A DNA stretch of 64,000 bases from Acidobacteriota bacterium (GCA_003577145.1 QEUP01000022.1:1-64000); one strand, 5' to 3'. Counted from the first letter of the stretch, positions 51,599 to 60,682 are shown. Numbers and translations: made by a program. The notes: generated from the sequence alone by a model not told the origin.

Positions 51599-51985
51599 AT
51601 GGCGCTCGTGCCCGTGTTCATCAGCTTCGACTACGACCATGACCTCGACTGCAAGAACCTGCTCGTTGGGCAGGCCAAGAACCCTGACACGCCCTTCGAG
51701 ATCTCGGACCACTCGGTCAAGGTGGCCTCGCCCGGCTGGAAGGACGACGCTCGTCGCCGCATCAAGAGGGTTCAGCAGGTCATCGTGATCTGCGGCGAAC
51801 ACACCCACACCGCCACCGGCGTGAATGAGGAGATCCGGATCGCTCGATCCGAGGGGAAGCCCTACTTCCTGCTGAACGGACGTCCGAACGGGACGGTCCG
51901 GAAGCCGACGGCCGCGCTCGACGGGGACAAGATCTACAAGTGGACGTGGGACAACCTCAAGAAGTTGATCGCCGGTGAGCGGTAG
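51599..51985 (+). CDS. TIR-like domain protein (Thoeris ThsB/DUF1863 type)
   Basis: 128 aa from ATG 51599, with AGAAGGAG 9 nt upstream. A stand-alone TIR-like domain: VPVFISFDYDHDLDCKNLL, FEISDHSVK, RRIKRVQQVIVICGEHTHTATGVNEEIRIA with the candidate catalytic Glu77/Glu78, and KPYFLLNGR. It agrees with the MTH538/DUF1863 branch that includes ThsB of Thoeris, which makes a cyclic ADP-ribose signal from NAD+ on phage infection. The next gene overlaps its end by 11 bp. No ThsA (SIR2-SLOG) is present. Confidence 0.8.
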   Translation: MALVPVFISFDYDHDLDCKNLLVGQAKNPDTPFEISDHSVKVASPGWKDDARRRIKRVQQVIVICGEHTHTATGVNEEIRIARSEGKPYFLLNGRPNGTVRKPTAALDGDKIYKWTWDNLKKLIAGER

Positions 51986-52463
51986 CTCGTCGGTGGACCC
52001 GGTAGTCCTCGATCTCTACAAGGTGGCCGTCGAGCAGGTCGACCGGATCTCCGGTCGGCGAGCGACGGCGAACAGCTACTTCCTTACGATCAACACCGGT
52101 CTCGCAGCGTTCGTCGGCCTGTTGGCGGCCGCGACGGATGCGAGCAGCGAGGATCTGCCCAAGCCGGATGGAGTAGCGCTGCTCGCTACAGCTGGAGTCG
52201 GGGCCATCCTGTCGCTGACGTGGTGGCTGCTTCTCCGGAGCTACCGCGACCTGAATCGCGCCAAGTTCAAGGTCATCACGGAGATCGAGAAGGAGCACCT
52301 TCCCGTCAGGATCTTCGAACGCGAGTGGGAGTTCCTCAAGACCGACGAGTCGCTCCCCTGGTGGAAGGGACGCTACGCCGAGCTGGGGTTCGTCGAGCGC
52401 GTGGTCCCGCTGCTGTTCTTCGCGGTGTACTTGATGCTTGGGACGCGAGTGTTGATGTCGTGA
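51975..52463 (+). CDS. RipA/SLATT-like small membrane protein, candidate effector
   Basis: 162 aa from GTG 51975, inside the end of the TIR-like gene. An amphipathic helix (YKVAVEQVDRISGRRATANS) precedes TM1 (about 32-50) and TM2 (about 66-86, AGVGAILSLTWWLLLRSYRD), a cytoplasmic helical part (LNRAKFKVITEIEKEHLP, REWEFLKTD) and a last hydrophobic segment (about 140-160). The family is annotated as RipA-like octameric membrane protein and resembles the SLATT class proposed as membrane effectors in nucleotide-signalled defence. A role as the pore or killing subunit activated by the TIR product is inference. Confidence 0.7.
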   Translation: MSGSSSVDPVVLDLYKVAVEQVDRISGRRATANSYFLTINTGLAAFVGLLAAATDASSEDLPKPDGVALLATAGVGAILSLTWWLLLRSYRDLNRAKFKVITEIEKEHLPVRIFEREWEFLKTDESLPWWKGRYAELGFVERVVPLLFFAVYLMLGTRVLMS

Positions 52464-52771
52464 CGTACCTGTCCGATGTCGCCGACGAGATCAAGCGGGA
52501 GCTGCCACCCGACGTGGTGCCGTCGGAAGACGCAGGCGATCTCATGCTGCTGTACGCGGTCCTTTGCCTCGCCGTCGGGCACGCGGTGACCGCAGAGAAC
52601 GTTCATGATGCCTGGACAGCCTGGATGACCGCTCGCGGCCAAGAGCACGACTCGATGGTGCCGTTCGGCGACCTGGCGCCCGACGTGCAGCTCGAGGACG
52701 AGCCCTTTGTGCTGGCGATTCGGCGAGTCGCGGACAGGCTCGGCGCACCGGGCTCTGGGCGTGCTGAGTGA
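52460..52771 (+). CDS. DUF7701-type small protein
   Basis: 103 aa from GTG 52460, overlapping the previous stop (GTGA). VTYLSDVADEIKRELPPDVV, LLYAVLCLAVGHAVTAENVHDAWTAWM and VQLEDEPFVLAIRRVADRLG. The sequence type is frequent in actinobacterial accessory DNA as a stand-alone gene, and no activity is known. Third gene of the coupled TIR-like unit. Confidence 0.68.
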   Translation: MTYLSDVADEIKRELPPDVVPSEDAGDLMLLYAVLCLAVGHAVTAENVHDAWTAWMTARGQEHDSMVPFGDLAPDVQLEDEPFVLAIRRVADRLGAPGSGRAE

Positions 52772-53047
52772 GGGCTGCAAGAGGGGAGGCGCGCTTGGCC
52801 TTGTCCGTTGGCGAGACCCTTCCATTGGCTGCCACGTCTCCCGCTTGAAGGTGTGAGGCGACGAGGATCCTCTAGCGGCGAGGGGAATCACACCGTTGTA
52901 GTCTGACCGTGTGCGTCGCCGGCAGCCCCTGACCTCAGCAAGCCGCGACTGTCACAGTCCCTGCGTAAGGTGGTCCAGCGCTCTCGGTAGGCCAGCGCGC
53001 GACCTGCGGCCTCCTCCTCAACACCCCGTCTGCAAAGGCGCCCGCCG

Positions 53048-54661
53048 ATGACTCTTGCTTCATCCAGCGGCAACCGAGGCCGCACCCGTGCAGTTCCTCC
53101 GGTCGGCCGAACCCCGGATCCGAACACCCACCTCGCGAGGTTCGACCCCGCTACCTCACGCGTGATCGTCGACATTGAGGAGCGCCGTCGACGTACCGGT
53201 GAGGCGCTTGATCCGGCGCGACGAGCGGAGCTGGGCCAGTTCTTCACCCCGTCAGAGGTCGCTGCCTTCATGGCGGACATGTTCGAGGTGACCGACCGCC
53301 CAGCTCGACTCCTCGATCCTGGTGCTGGTGTCGGATCGCTGACAGCTGCGGTGACTGCCCGGTGGCAGCGTGAGCGGGGCGGACCGCTCGCCGTAACCGC
53401 AGTCGAGGCCGACCCCCTGCTGCACGAGCCGTTGGGGCGAACGATCGCCGAGCTCGGCAAGGTGCACCAAGTGAACGGCGCCGTGGTCGAGGGCGACTTC
53501 ATCGAGTGGGCCGCAGGGCACGTCTCTGGCTTCGGAGCGCTGGAGGCCCCGAAGTTCGATCTCGTGGTCATGAACCCGCCGTACCGGAAGATCCACACGG
53601 CATCACACGAGCGGAGGACCCTCGCTGCGGCCGGTATCGAGGTCCCCAACTTGTACGCCGGATTTGTCGCGCTCGCGGCCGAATTGCTCGACGACCAGGG
53701 TCAGCTAGTCGCGATCATCCCGCGGAGCTTCACGAACGGCCCGTACTTCCGCCGCTTCCGCAGGCTCCTGTTGGATCGCATCGGACTGCAACAGATCCAT
53801 GTCCTCGACTCACGCGACGTCGCGTTCGCGGACAGCGCCGTGCTCCAGGAAAATGTCGTCATCCGCGGGGTCCGCGGCGAGCGCTCAGCAGCGGTCGTGG
53901 TGTCGTCGAGCCGGTCGGCTGCCGAGCCTGTGACAACTCGAGAGGTTCCCTACTCCGAGGTGGTCCGCCCCGACGACCCCGAGACCTTCATCCACATCAC
54001 GCTCGACGAGGCGTCAGCGGAGTTCGCTCGACAGGTGCTCGAGTTGCCATGTCGGCTTGCGACGCTCGACCTCAGCGTTTCCACCGGTCCCGTCGTTGAC
54101 TTCCGCGCGAAGGAACACCTACGGCAGACGCCAGGCGAGGACACCGTCCCGCTCATCTTCCCGGCGCACCTGCGGAAGGGGAGCGTGGTGTGGCCCCAGA
54201 CGGAGGGCAAGAAGCCAAACGCCTTGGTGCGATGCGAAGCCACAGAGCGGAGCCTCATGCCATCGGGGACCTATGTGCTGGTGAAGCGCTTCAGCTCAAA
54301 GGAGGAACGTCGTCGCATCACGGCGACGGTGGTCTCGGCGAGCGACCTCCCAGGCGACACATTCGCCTTCGAGAACCACTTGAACGTCTTCCATCGGGCG
54401 GGCCAAGGACTTCCCGACCGGCTGGCAGCGGGGCTGGCCGCGTTCCTCAACACGACGACCGTCGATCAGTTCTTCCGCCAGTTCAACGGTCACACGCAGG
54501 TGAACGCCACTGACCTTCGCAATCTCCAGTATCCGACGATCGAGGAACTGGAGATGCTCGGCATTCTGGCTGGCGACTGCCAGGACCAGCGGACACTCGA
54601 TGCGATGGCTGCCGAGGTGCTCTCGACTTTCGTGGAGACGGCCGTCGCCCAGTCCGCCTGA
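53048..54661 (+). CDS. N6-adenine DNA methyltransferase (type II, gamma-like)
   Basis: 537 aa. AdoMet site LLDPGAGVGSLTAAV (about residues 88-100) and catalytic NPPY at 176 in VVMNPPYRKIH, in the order of amino-N6 methyltransferases of the Eco57I/PstI type. The C-terminal target-recognition part contains LVKRFSSKEERRRI and HTQVNATDLRNLQYP. It is preceded by a 276-bp gap with no gene. Converges with a nuclease gene 38 bp away, forming an R-M pair. It keeps all motifs, so the modification half is probably active. Confidence 0.85.
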   Translation: MTLASSSGNRGRTRAVPPVGRTPDPNTHLARFDPATSRVIVDIEERRRRTGEALDPARRAELGQFFTPSEVAAFMADMFEVTDRPARLLDPGAGVGSLTAAVTARWQRERGGPLAVTAVEADPLLHEPLGRTIAELGKVHQVNGAVVEGDFIEWAAGHVSGFGALEAPKFDLVVMNPPYRKIHTASHERRTLAAAGIEVPNLYAGFVALAAELLDDQGQLVAIIPRSFTNGPYFRRFRRLLLDRIGLQQIHVLDSRDVAFADSAVLQENVVIRGVRGERSAAVVVSSSRSAAEPVTTREVPYSEVVRPDDPETFIHITLDEASAEFARQVLELPCRLATLDLSVSTGPVVDFRAKEHLRQTPGEDTVPLIFPAHLRKGSVVWPQTEGKKPNALVRCEATERSLMPSGTYVLVKRFSSKEERRRITATVVSASDLPGDTFAFENHLNVFHRAGQGLPDRLAAGLAAFLNTTTVDQFFRQFNGHTQVNATDLRNLQYPTIEELEMLGILAGDCQDQRTLDAMAAEVLSTFVETAVAQSA

Positions 54662-54699
54662 CCTCTGAGGCCGCCCGGCCCGAAGTTGCTCCTGGCGAA

Positions 54700-55830
54700 T
54701 CAGTAGAGGCTCGGGAGCCCCTCGTCGCCGATCCTCTGCTTGAGTCGGTCGGGACCGCCATCTCGGAGGTGCTCGACGAGCTCAGGCAGCGTGCCGAACA
54801 TCGCGGTGTTGTAGTAGGCGGCGATCTTCGTCTCCCGCGGTCGCGTTCGCGACTCGATGAAGTTGTCGTGCATGGAGAACATGTCCGTCCACCAGAACGC
54901 AACCGGGGCGAAGCGAACGGTGGGTGGTTCGACACGGTCGATGACCTGAGCGTGGAACAGGTAGACGGGGACCCCGTCCCGCGCGGCAACGGTCGTGATG
55001 TCGTCGCAATCGGATTGATCGAGCTGGAACGTTCCCATCTTCGCTCCGATGGCGTCACCCGAGATGTAGCTCTTGCCGGTCTTGAGCTCGATGGCGAAGA
55101 CCAACTCGCCCGTCTCGGTCGACACGCCCTCGAAGTCGGCGGACGCCACCTTCGCAGCGATCGTGTCTGCGTCGCGCCGCACCAGCCGGGGCTCGTCTAC
55201 CTCACGGAGCTCGATCGAGGGCACCTCGGGCGCGATCCGCTCGGTCCACGTCTCCATGATGAAGCGTGACGACGCGATCGATCGACCGAGCGACCGGAGG
55301 ACCCGATCGCACCAGGTGCACAGCAACCACTGCCGCACGCGGAGATCTCGAACGAGGTTGCAGTGAGAACAGCGCCCCTCATGAGGCGTGCCCTCGAACA
55401 CCGGCCCCTCGCCATCGAAGGAGTTGTTGACGAAGTCTCCGCAACAGGCGTCGCAGAGGAAGTGGGTGCAGAGGGTCACGTCCCACTGTGCGACGCCGTG
55501 CCGGGCGCATTCATATGGCGCCCAAGGATCGATTGCGAGCGCGAGGTCGTGGCTCTCGAGTGCATCGATGACGGCTCGCAGCGCGCCTGGTCCGAGCCCG
55601 GGCATCGCGAGCAGCTCGCGTTCGTTCCTCGTCAGTAGCTCATCGAGGTCGGTCAGTCCGTTGGCGTCGAGGACGCGCGTGACCCTCGGCGGCAAACCGA
55701 GGTCCCCAATCGTCGTCACGTCATCTGGCACGGACGGGAGTCTCTCAGATGCAGCAGCGTCGTCCAGGAACGCCAGCACATCCTCCACACACTTGCACCG
55801 GGGGTGTCCGGTTGGCGGCCGGGTGGTCAA
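54700..55830 (-). CDS. Restriction endonuclease with RpoA-CTD-like HhH and Zn-binding region
   Basis: 376 aa from TTG 55830 (start uncertain, no clear site). Residues about 38-92 resemble the alpha-CTD of RNA polymerase/HhH: TIGDLGLPPRVTRVLDANGL and LLAMPGLGPGALRAVIDALE. Residues 108-174 hold many Cys/His pairs (CTHFLCDACC, CSHCNLV, CTWCDRV), a Zn-binding module. The C-terminal half has Asp232, Glu248 and Lys250 in SADFEGV and FAIELKTGK, a PD-(D/E)xK nuclease site. Convergent with the methyltransferase, so probably its cognate cutter. Confidence 0.7.
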   Translation of the reverse strand: MTTRPPTGHPRCKCVEDVLAFLDDAAASERLPSVPDDVTTIGDLGLPPRVTRVLDANGLTDLDELLTRNERELLAMPGLGPGALRAVIDALESHDLALAIDPWAPYECARHGVAQWDVTLCTHFLCDACCGDFVNNSFDGEGPVFEGTPHEGRCSHCNLVRDLRVRQWLLCTWCDRVLRSLGRSIASSRFIMETWTERIAPEVPSIELREVDEPRLVRRDADTIAAKVASADFEGVSTETGELVFAIELKTGKSYISGDAIGAKMGTFQLDQSDCDDITTVAARDGVPVYLFHAQVIDRVEPPTVRFAPVAFWWTDMFSMHDNFIESRTRPRETKIAAYYNTAMFGTLPELVEHLRDGGPDRLKQRIGDEGLPSLY

Positions 55831-55899
55831 CGGGATAGCCAGCGGGAGGCGCGGCGGGAGGTCGCCGGCCGGCTCCTGTTGCCTCCCGTTTGAGAAATT

Positions 55900-55913
55900 C
55901 GCGATCTATCGCG
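55900..55913. other. Inverted repeat before the relaxase, candidate oriT
   Basis: CGCGAT-CT-ATCGCG is a perfect 6-bp inverted repeat 34 bp before the relaxase start. MobF relaxases nick next to such hairpins at oriT. No second known oriT feature was identified. Confidence 0.3.
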
Positions 55914-55946
55914 CGGTTTTCGGGGCCTTCAGGGGCCTACGTAGGC

Positions 55947-58291
55947 GTGCTGAGCATCGCGAAGTTCTCGTCGGCCCCCGATCCGGCGGCGTACTACCTG
56001 GAGGTCATCGCCAACGAGCGCGACGACTACTACCTCGCGTCGGGTGAGGCGCCGGGCCGGTGGATCGGCGCCGGGGCCGAGCGCCTCGGGCTGGCCGGGG
56101 CAGTCGAGGCCGACGCCCTCCGCTCGGTGATCGAGGGACGCGACCCGGCGTCGGGTGAGGCGCTCACCAGGTGGCGCAAGATCAAGGGATTCGACCTGAC
56201 CCTGTCGGCCCCGAAATCGGTGTCGCTGCTGTGGGGCCTCGGCGACCAGGGCCTGGCCGCCGACGTGGTGGCAGCGCACGACGCCGCTGTGACCGCGGCG
56301 GTGCGGTATCTGGAGGACGAGGCGTGCGTAGTCCGCCGTGGCAAGGCCGGCGCCGCCCGGCATCGGGGCGGCGGGCTGGTGTCCGCGGCGTTCCGGCACC
56401 GGACGAGCAGGGAGGCCGACCCGAACCTCCACACGCACTTGGTGACCGCGAACATGGCCCTCGGCCCGGATGGCCGGTGGAGCGCGCTGCACACCCCGGC
56501 GATCTACCAGCACTCCAAGACGGCCGGGTTCGTCTACCAGGCTGTGCTGCGCCACGAGCTGGGCGAGCGTGTCGGTGTCGGGTTCGAGCCCTCGGTTCCG
56601 GGGGTGGGGGAGATCGTCGGGTTCTCGACGAAGATGCGCCGAGCGTTCAGTCGCCGCCGAATCGAGATCGAAGTGGTGATGGCCGCACACGGTGTGCGCT
56701 CTGCGCACGGGGCGCAGGTGGCCACGCTCGATAGCCGCCCGGCCAAGCCCGAGATGGTCGATGAGGAGATCCTGCGGGAAGGGTGGCGACGACGGGCTGC
56801 CGAGGTCGGCTTCACCGGCAAGGTCCCTACCGGCACGCACCGCCCGGTCGTGGCGTCGGACGACCGGCTCGGCGCGTTGCTGACCGAGCAGGACGCCACG
56901 TTCGACCGTCGCCAGGTGATCCGGGCCGTCGCCGAGACCGCCACCCAAGGACTGGACTACGACGCGATCCGCCGGCGAGCCGACCACTACCTCGGCAGCG
57001 ACGCTGTCGTCGACGTCGCGGCTGGGTGTTGGACGACCCCCGAGATGCTGGCGCTCGAAGCCGACGTGCTCAGCCGTGCCATCGACGGACCCAGAACCGT
57101 TCCCGTCGACCCCCGATCGTTGATGCTCGCGGTCAGAGCCCGGCCGTCGATCAGCATCGAACAGGCCCTTGCCGTCAAGCGCGTGACCGTCACCGACGCG
57201 CCCGTGGCTGTGATCATCGGCCAAGCAGGCACCGGCAAGACCTTCGCCCTCGACGCTGCCCGCGACGCCTGGCACCGCACCGGACTGCGGGTTCGCGGCG
57301 CTGCCCTCGCTGCCAAGGCAGCGCGCGGGCTCCAGTCCGGGTCGGGCATCCCGAGCCAGACGATCGCCTCACTGCTCCAGGACCTCGACTCGGGCCGAGA
57401 CCGGCTGTACCGGACGGACGTGCTGGTCCTCGACGAGGCCGGAATGGTCGGCACCCGTGAGCTCCACCGGCTCATCGAGCACACCGCCAAGGCGGGGGCG
57501 AAGCTGGTCCTCGTCGGCGATCCGAAGCAGCTCGCCGAGATCGAAGCGGGTGGTCTGTTCGCCTCGCTCGCCCGACGCCTCGGCCACGCAGAGCTCACCG
57601 AGAACCGGCGACTCACGGACCGCGCCCAGCGAGCGACGGCCAGTGCGCTGCGCGATGGCCACACCGATCGGGCCTTGTTGCGCATGGAGCAGAGTGGGTC
57701 GCTCACCCTCGGCGACAACGCCGATCGCGTCCATGCCCAGATGGCCGAGGACTGGTACCTCAGCCGCACCACCGGCCGTGACACCGTGATGTTGGCGCTG
57801 CACCGCAGCGACGTCGCCGACCTCAATCAACGAGCGCGGCTGCACCTCATCGCCAACAACCGACTCGGCCCGGTCGTGCTCGACTCCGAGGACCTCGAGC
57901 TGCGCGTCGGCGACCGGGTCCTGGCGCTGCGCAACGACCGCAAGATCGGCATCGTCAACGGCACCATCGGCACCGTCACCGGTGCCGACCACGACGCAAT
58001 CCATATCGAGACCAGCGACGGCGACCGCCTCGCCGTGCCGATCGACTACATCGCAGCGGGCCACCTGACCCACGGCTACGCCATGACCATCCACAAGAGC
58101 CAGGGCATGGCGACGACACCCTCCACAAGGAAGCCGGCTACACCTCGATCACCCGAGGACGCGAACGCAACCACGTGTACGCCGTCGCCGCCCAAGAACC
58201 TGCCACCCGCCCGGCCGATGACCTCCGCCGAGCCCTCGCTGTCAGCACCGCCAAGCAGACCGCCCATGACCGCGGAGGCCTCGGCCTGTGA
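55947..58291 (+). pseudogene. MobF (TrwC/TraI-type) relaxase-helicase, frameshifted near the 3' end
   Basis: From GTG 55947 (MLSIAKFSSAPDPAAYYLEV). Relaxase HUH motif NLHTHLVTANM (His162, His164) and early Tyr pair; helicase Walker A IIGQAGTGKTFALDAA (about 425) and Walker B VLVLDEAGMVG. After AMTIHKSQGM (about 58107) the frame shifts; the matching continuation (DDTLHKEAGYTSITRGRERN, HVYAV) is in the next frame and ends at TGA 58289-58291, where a downstream gene starts as GTGA. About ten residues seem lost at the joint, with motif VI separated from the rest. In the reading frame from the start, translation runs on to 58424 with nonsense. Confidence 0.82.
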
Positions 58292-58506
58292 CCCGCCGAA
58301 CCCCTGTCGGGCCGTCGAAGGGCCAGCTCGAGCTGAGCCTCGACGAGCAGGCACACCCGCAGGTCGAGTACGCCCGCGCCCTGCGACGCGCCGCCGGACT
58401 TCCCGACTCGCTCATCGCCCCTGAGTTGATCGTGAAGGTACGAGCGATCCTCGAAGCGGACCGACGTCCGTCAGAGCGAGAGCCCTCTCGGCGGTTGGCG
58501 AGTTGA
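58288..58506 (+). CDS. Small relaxase-associated protein
   Basis: 72 aa from GTG 58288, which overlaps the stop of the restored relaxase frame. QLELSLDEQAHPQVEYARAL and LPDSLIAPELIVKVRAILEA form a small helical protein. The overlap shows it was translated together with the relaxase before the frameshift. Function unknown. Confidence 0.62.
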   Translation: MTRRTPVGPSKGQLELSLDEQAHPQVEYARALRRAAGLPDSLIAPELIVKVRAILEADRRPSEREPSRRLAS

Positions 58507-58552
58507 GTGGGCTCGGACACGCCACCTCGAGAATCCGCGCCAGACTCGTCGG

Positions 58553-59203
58553 ATGGCCAGATTCCTGCGGAGGTTCTCGCAGGGGCCGCCGCCAGTGGCG
58601 ACGGCCCCCACCGAGCGCGAAATCATGAGCCTGATGGAGCCCGCCGCTCAGCGGGCAGCGATCGATCTGTACGTGCTCTCTCACGGTCGCCCGGGCCAGC
58701 CCCTCGAGAGGACGGAGTTCTACGAGGTCACCTTCGTCCAGTTCCTGTACCAGTACCTGCTGATGTCCCCCACGTTCGCCCAGGAACAGGTCCTCTGGGA
58801 GGTGCCGTACAAGCCGACGAGTACGCAGGGGCATCCGTTTCAGGTGGACCTCGAAATTCGCAGACCGGGTAACACCGGGTGGCAGCGCATGATGATCGAG
58901 GTCGGTCAGTTCACTACGGCCAAGCTCAAGGATGACTCGGAGAAGCTCCGGATCTTGACGCATCAAGGGAACCCTGTCCCCGGCGAGAAGCGTGTGCTCC
59001 TGTACTGGCTGGGAGCCGATGCTCCAAGGACAGATGTTGCGGTCCGCCAACTGGTGCGGACACGCCAGAATCGGGCCCAGAACGTGGCTCGGATCGGGCC
59101 GAATCGGATTCGCCCACTTTGGGTGCGCGGCTTCGAGCTCTTCACGCCAGCGAGTTCTTCCGGCGTTCAGTTCAGCGCGGTGATGGTCGAGGTGCTGCCT
59201 TGA
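58553..59203 (+). CDS. Unknown accessory protein, possibly nuclease-fold
   Basis: 216 aa. FYEVTFVQFLYQYLLMSPTF, then HPFQVDLEIRRPG and MMIEVGQFTTAKLKDDSEKL, an Asp-x-Glu ... Ile-Glu-Val-Gly order that resembles the core of PD-(D/E)xK-like folds though no Lys is where one would expect. Convergent with the recombinase gene. I do not know the family; the nuclease idea is weak. Confidence 0.6.
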   Translation: MARFLRRFSQGPPPVATAPTEREIMSLMEPAAQRAAIDLYVLSHGRPGQPLERTEFYEVTFVQFLYQYLLMSPTFAQEQVLWEVPYKPTSTQGHPFQVDLEIRRPGNTGWQRMMIEVGQFTTAKLKDDSEKLRILTHQGNPVPGEKRVLLYWLGADAPRTDVAVRQLVRTRQNRAQNVARIGPNRIRPLWVRGFELFTPASSSGVQFSAVMVEVLP

Positions 59204-59243
59204 TCGGTCGCTGGAGGTAACTGCGCTAGGGGCAGCGGGACAC

Positions 59244-60650
59244 CTACGCCCTGGGCTCGACCTCCAGGCGGCCCGGGTCGAAGGCTCGCTTCCTGCTTCT
59301 CGCCGGGTTGACGACGATCGGATGCAGTAGGGCTTCGATCAGCCGTCGTTGGAAGTCGATGCCTCGCTCCTCCCAGGCGTCGACGAGTTCCTCGTAGGTG
59401 CCGGGGACCTCGGCGAGAACCCGGGTGCCGGTTCGGTTCGCGATCTGCGCTTCGACCTCGCGAGCCTCGTCGTCGAGGCGGTCCTTGTGGGTGCGGAAGC
59501 TGGCGCGGTCGATGTCGCCATCGGTGTACAGGTCGATCAAGCGCTGCCGCCGCTCGTCGATGTCCCGCAGGGACTCCAGGAGCGATCCGTCGCCCTCGTC
59601 CTCGTCGCCTGTGTCGAGGCGGGCCATCGCAGCTCGGGTGACGGGGTCGGCGAGCATCCCGCAGATCAGGTCGCGGACGTAGTCCTCGAGCTGCGGGGCG
59701 CGGATGCTGACCCGGCCGCAGCCGTCGAGGCCCGGCCCGTTCCGGCAGGCGTAGGTTCGTCGTCCGCCCTCGCGCTGAAGCGACCGCATCCGCCCTCCGC
59801 ACAGCCCGCAGCGCATCAGGCTCGTCAGCGGATAGGTCCGGCCCTTGCGGGGTTTCGCCTGCTTCGGTGCCAATGCCACGACGAGCGCCTGGTGCTGCTC
59901 CTCGGTGATGATCGGCTCCCATTGGCCCTTGGCGACCACCACGCCCTTGTGCTCGCGCAAGCCGGCGATCCGCCCGGACGTCAGGATCGATGTGATCGTC
60001 GTGACCGTCCACGGGCGACCGGTCACCGTCGGCACGCCCTGGATGTTCCAGTCGGTGCAGATGCTCCACACCGACTCGGCGGCGAGGATCCGTTTGGCGG
60101 CTTCGTGGATGCGGGCGACCTCCTCTGGGACGTGCTCGGTCATGTTGTAGTTCCAGCCGTAGGCCCGCCGCCCTGCGATGCGCGGGACGCCCTCGCGTGC
60201 CTCCCGGGCACGCACGGCCAGCATCCGGTCGGAGGTCTTCTTCGATTCCTCCCGGTCCATTGCCGAACGGATGCCGATCTCGAACTCGCTCACCCAACCA
60301 TCGGTGGTTGCCACCGCCTTGTCCGGATCGCGGCCGGCGGTCTCGAAGGCGTCGACCAGCGGCGCCCAGCCGGGACCGCCGCCACGGGAGAGCCGGTCGG
60401 TCTTGTAGGCGATCACGCAGTCGACCTCACCGGCGCGGATCAGCTCGAGCAGCTCGCCGAACTTCGGGCGGCTCCGGCCCCGGTTCCGGTAGCCAGAAGT
60501 CGATGGCGGTTCGACCAGCTCGACGACCACGTCGACCTTCAACCGCTTCGCCGCCTCCCGGCACGCTTCGATCTGCACGTCGAGGGACGCAGACCCGTCG
60601 CGTGTGATCGACTGGCGTGCATACAGGGCCGCTCGGTGTTTCGTTGTCAT
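59244..60650 (-). CDS. Large serine recombinase (integrase)
   Basis: 468 aa. Catalytic Ser14 in LYARQSITRDGS, resolvase core with YKTDRLSRGG, GIRSAMDREESKKTSDRM, then the recombinase domain (GWNYNMTEHVPEEVARI), a Zn ribbon (CGLCGGRM ... CRNGPGLDGC) and a C-terminal coiled coil. Its start is 23 bp from attR, the standard layout. It is the probable catalyst of integration in hyuB. All core residues are kept, so it may still be active. Confidence 0.92.
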   Translation of the reverse strand: MTTKHRAALYARQSITRDGSASLDVQIEACREAAKRLKVDVVVELVEPPSTSGYRNRGRSRPKFGELLELIRAGEVDCVIAYKTDRLSRGGGPGWAPLVDAFETAGRDPDKAVATTDGWVSEFEIGIRSAMDREESKKTSDRMLAVRAREAREGVPRIAGRRAYGWNYNMTEHVPEEVARIHEAAKRILAAESVWSICTDWNIQGVPTVTGRPWTVTTITSILTSGRIAGLREHKGVVVAKGQWEPIITEEQHQALVVALAPKQAKPRKGRTYPLTSLMRCGLCGGRMRSLQREGGRRTYACRNGPGLDGCGRVSIRAPQLEDYVRDLICGMLADPVTRAAMARLDTGDEDEGDGSLLESLRDIDERRQRLIDLYTDGDIDRASFRTHKDRLDDEAREVEAQIANRTGTRVLAEVPGTYEELVDAWEERGIDFQRRLIEALLHPIVVNPARSRKRAFDPGRLEVEPRA

Positions 60651-60655
60651 AGATA

Positions 60656-60682
60656 GTCAAAGAGTACTGAGTTGACGAATAC
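60656..60682 (+). mobile_element. attR of the 10.7-kb element
   Basis: GTCAA (60656-60660) and TGACGAA (60673-60679) form the right junction. To the right the HyuB frame continues (TNTKNTPIEALE). To the left the sequence has no HyuB match and runs to the recombinase start. Confidence 0.65.

Larger units (their letters stand above)
49945..60679. mobile_element. Integrative mobilizable element inserted in hyuB
   Basis: About 10.7 kb between two TGACGAA cores (49945-49951 and 60673-60679). Recombining them rebuilds a continuous HyuB frame (PGQSGIHTC-MTNT-KNTPIEALE). Inside, from left to right: a replacement hyuB 3' end, a pPIWI-associating nuclease-like gene, a TIR-like operon, a methyltransferase and convergent nuclease, a MobF relaxase with a small downstream gene, an unknown gene, and a large serine recombinase whose start lies 23 bp from attR. 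No type IV secretion genes, so mobilizable rather than self-transmissible. Confidence 0.82.

Noticed and set aside
51196-51621. Minus-strand frame opposite the pPIWI-like and TIR-like genes
   Set aside because: Antisense to a gene with good motifs and its own ribosome binding site; translation is Arg/Pro rich.
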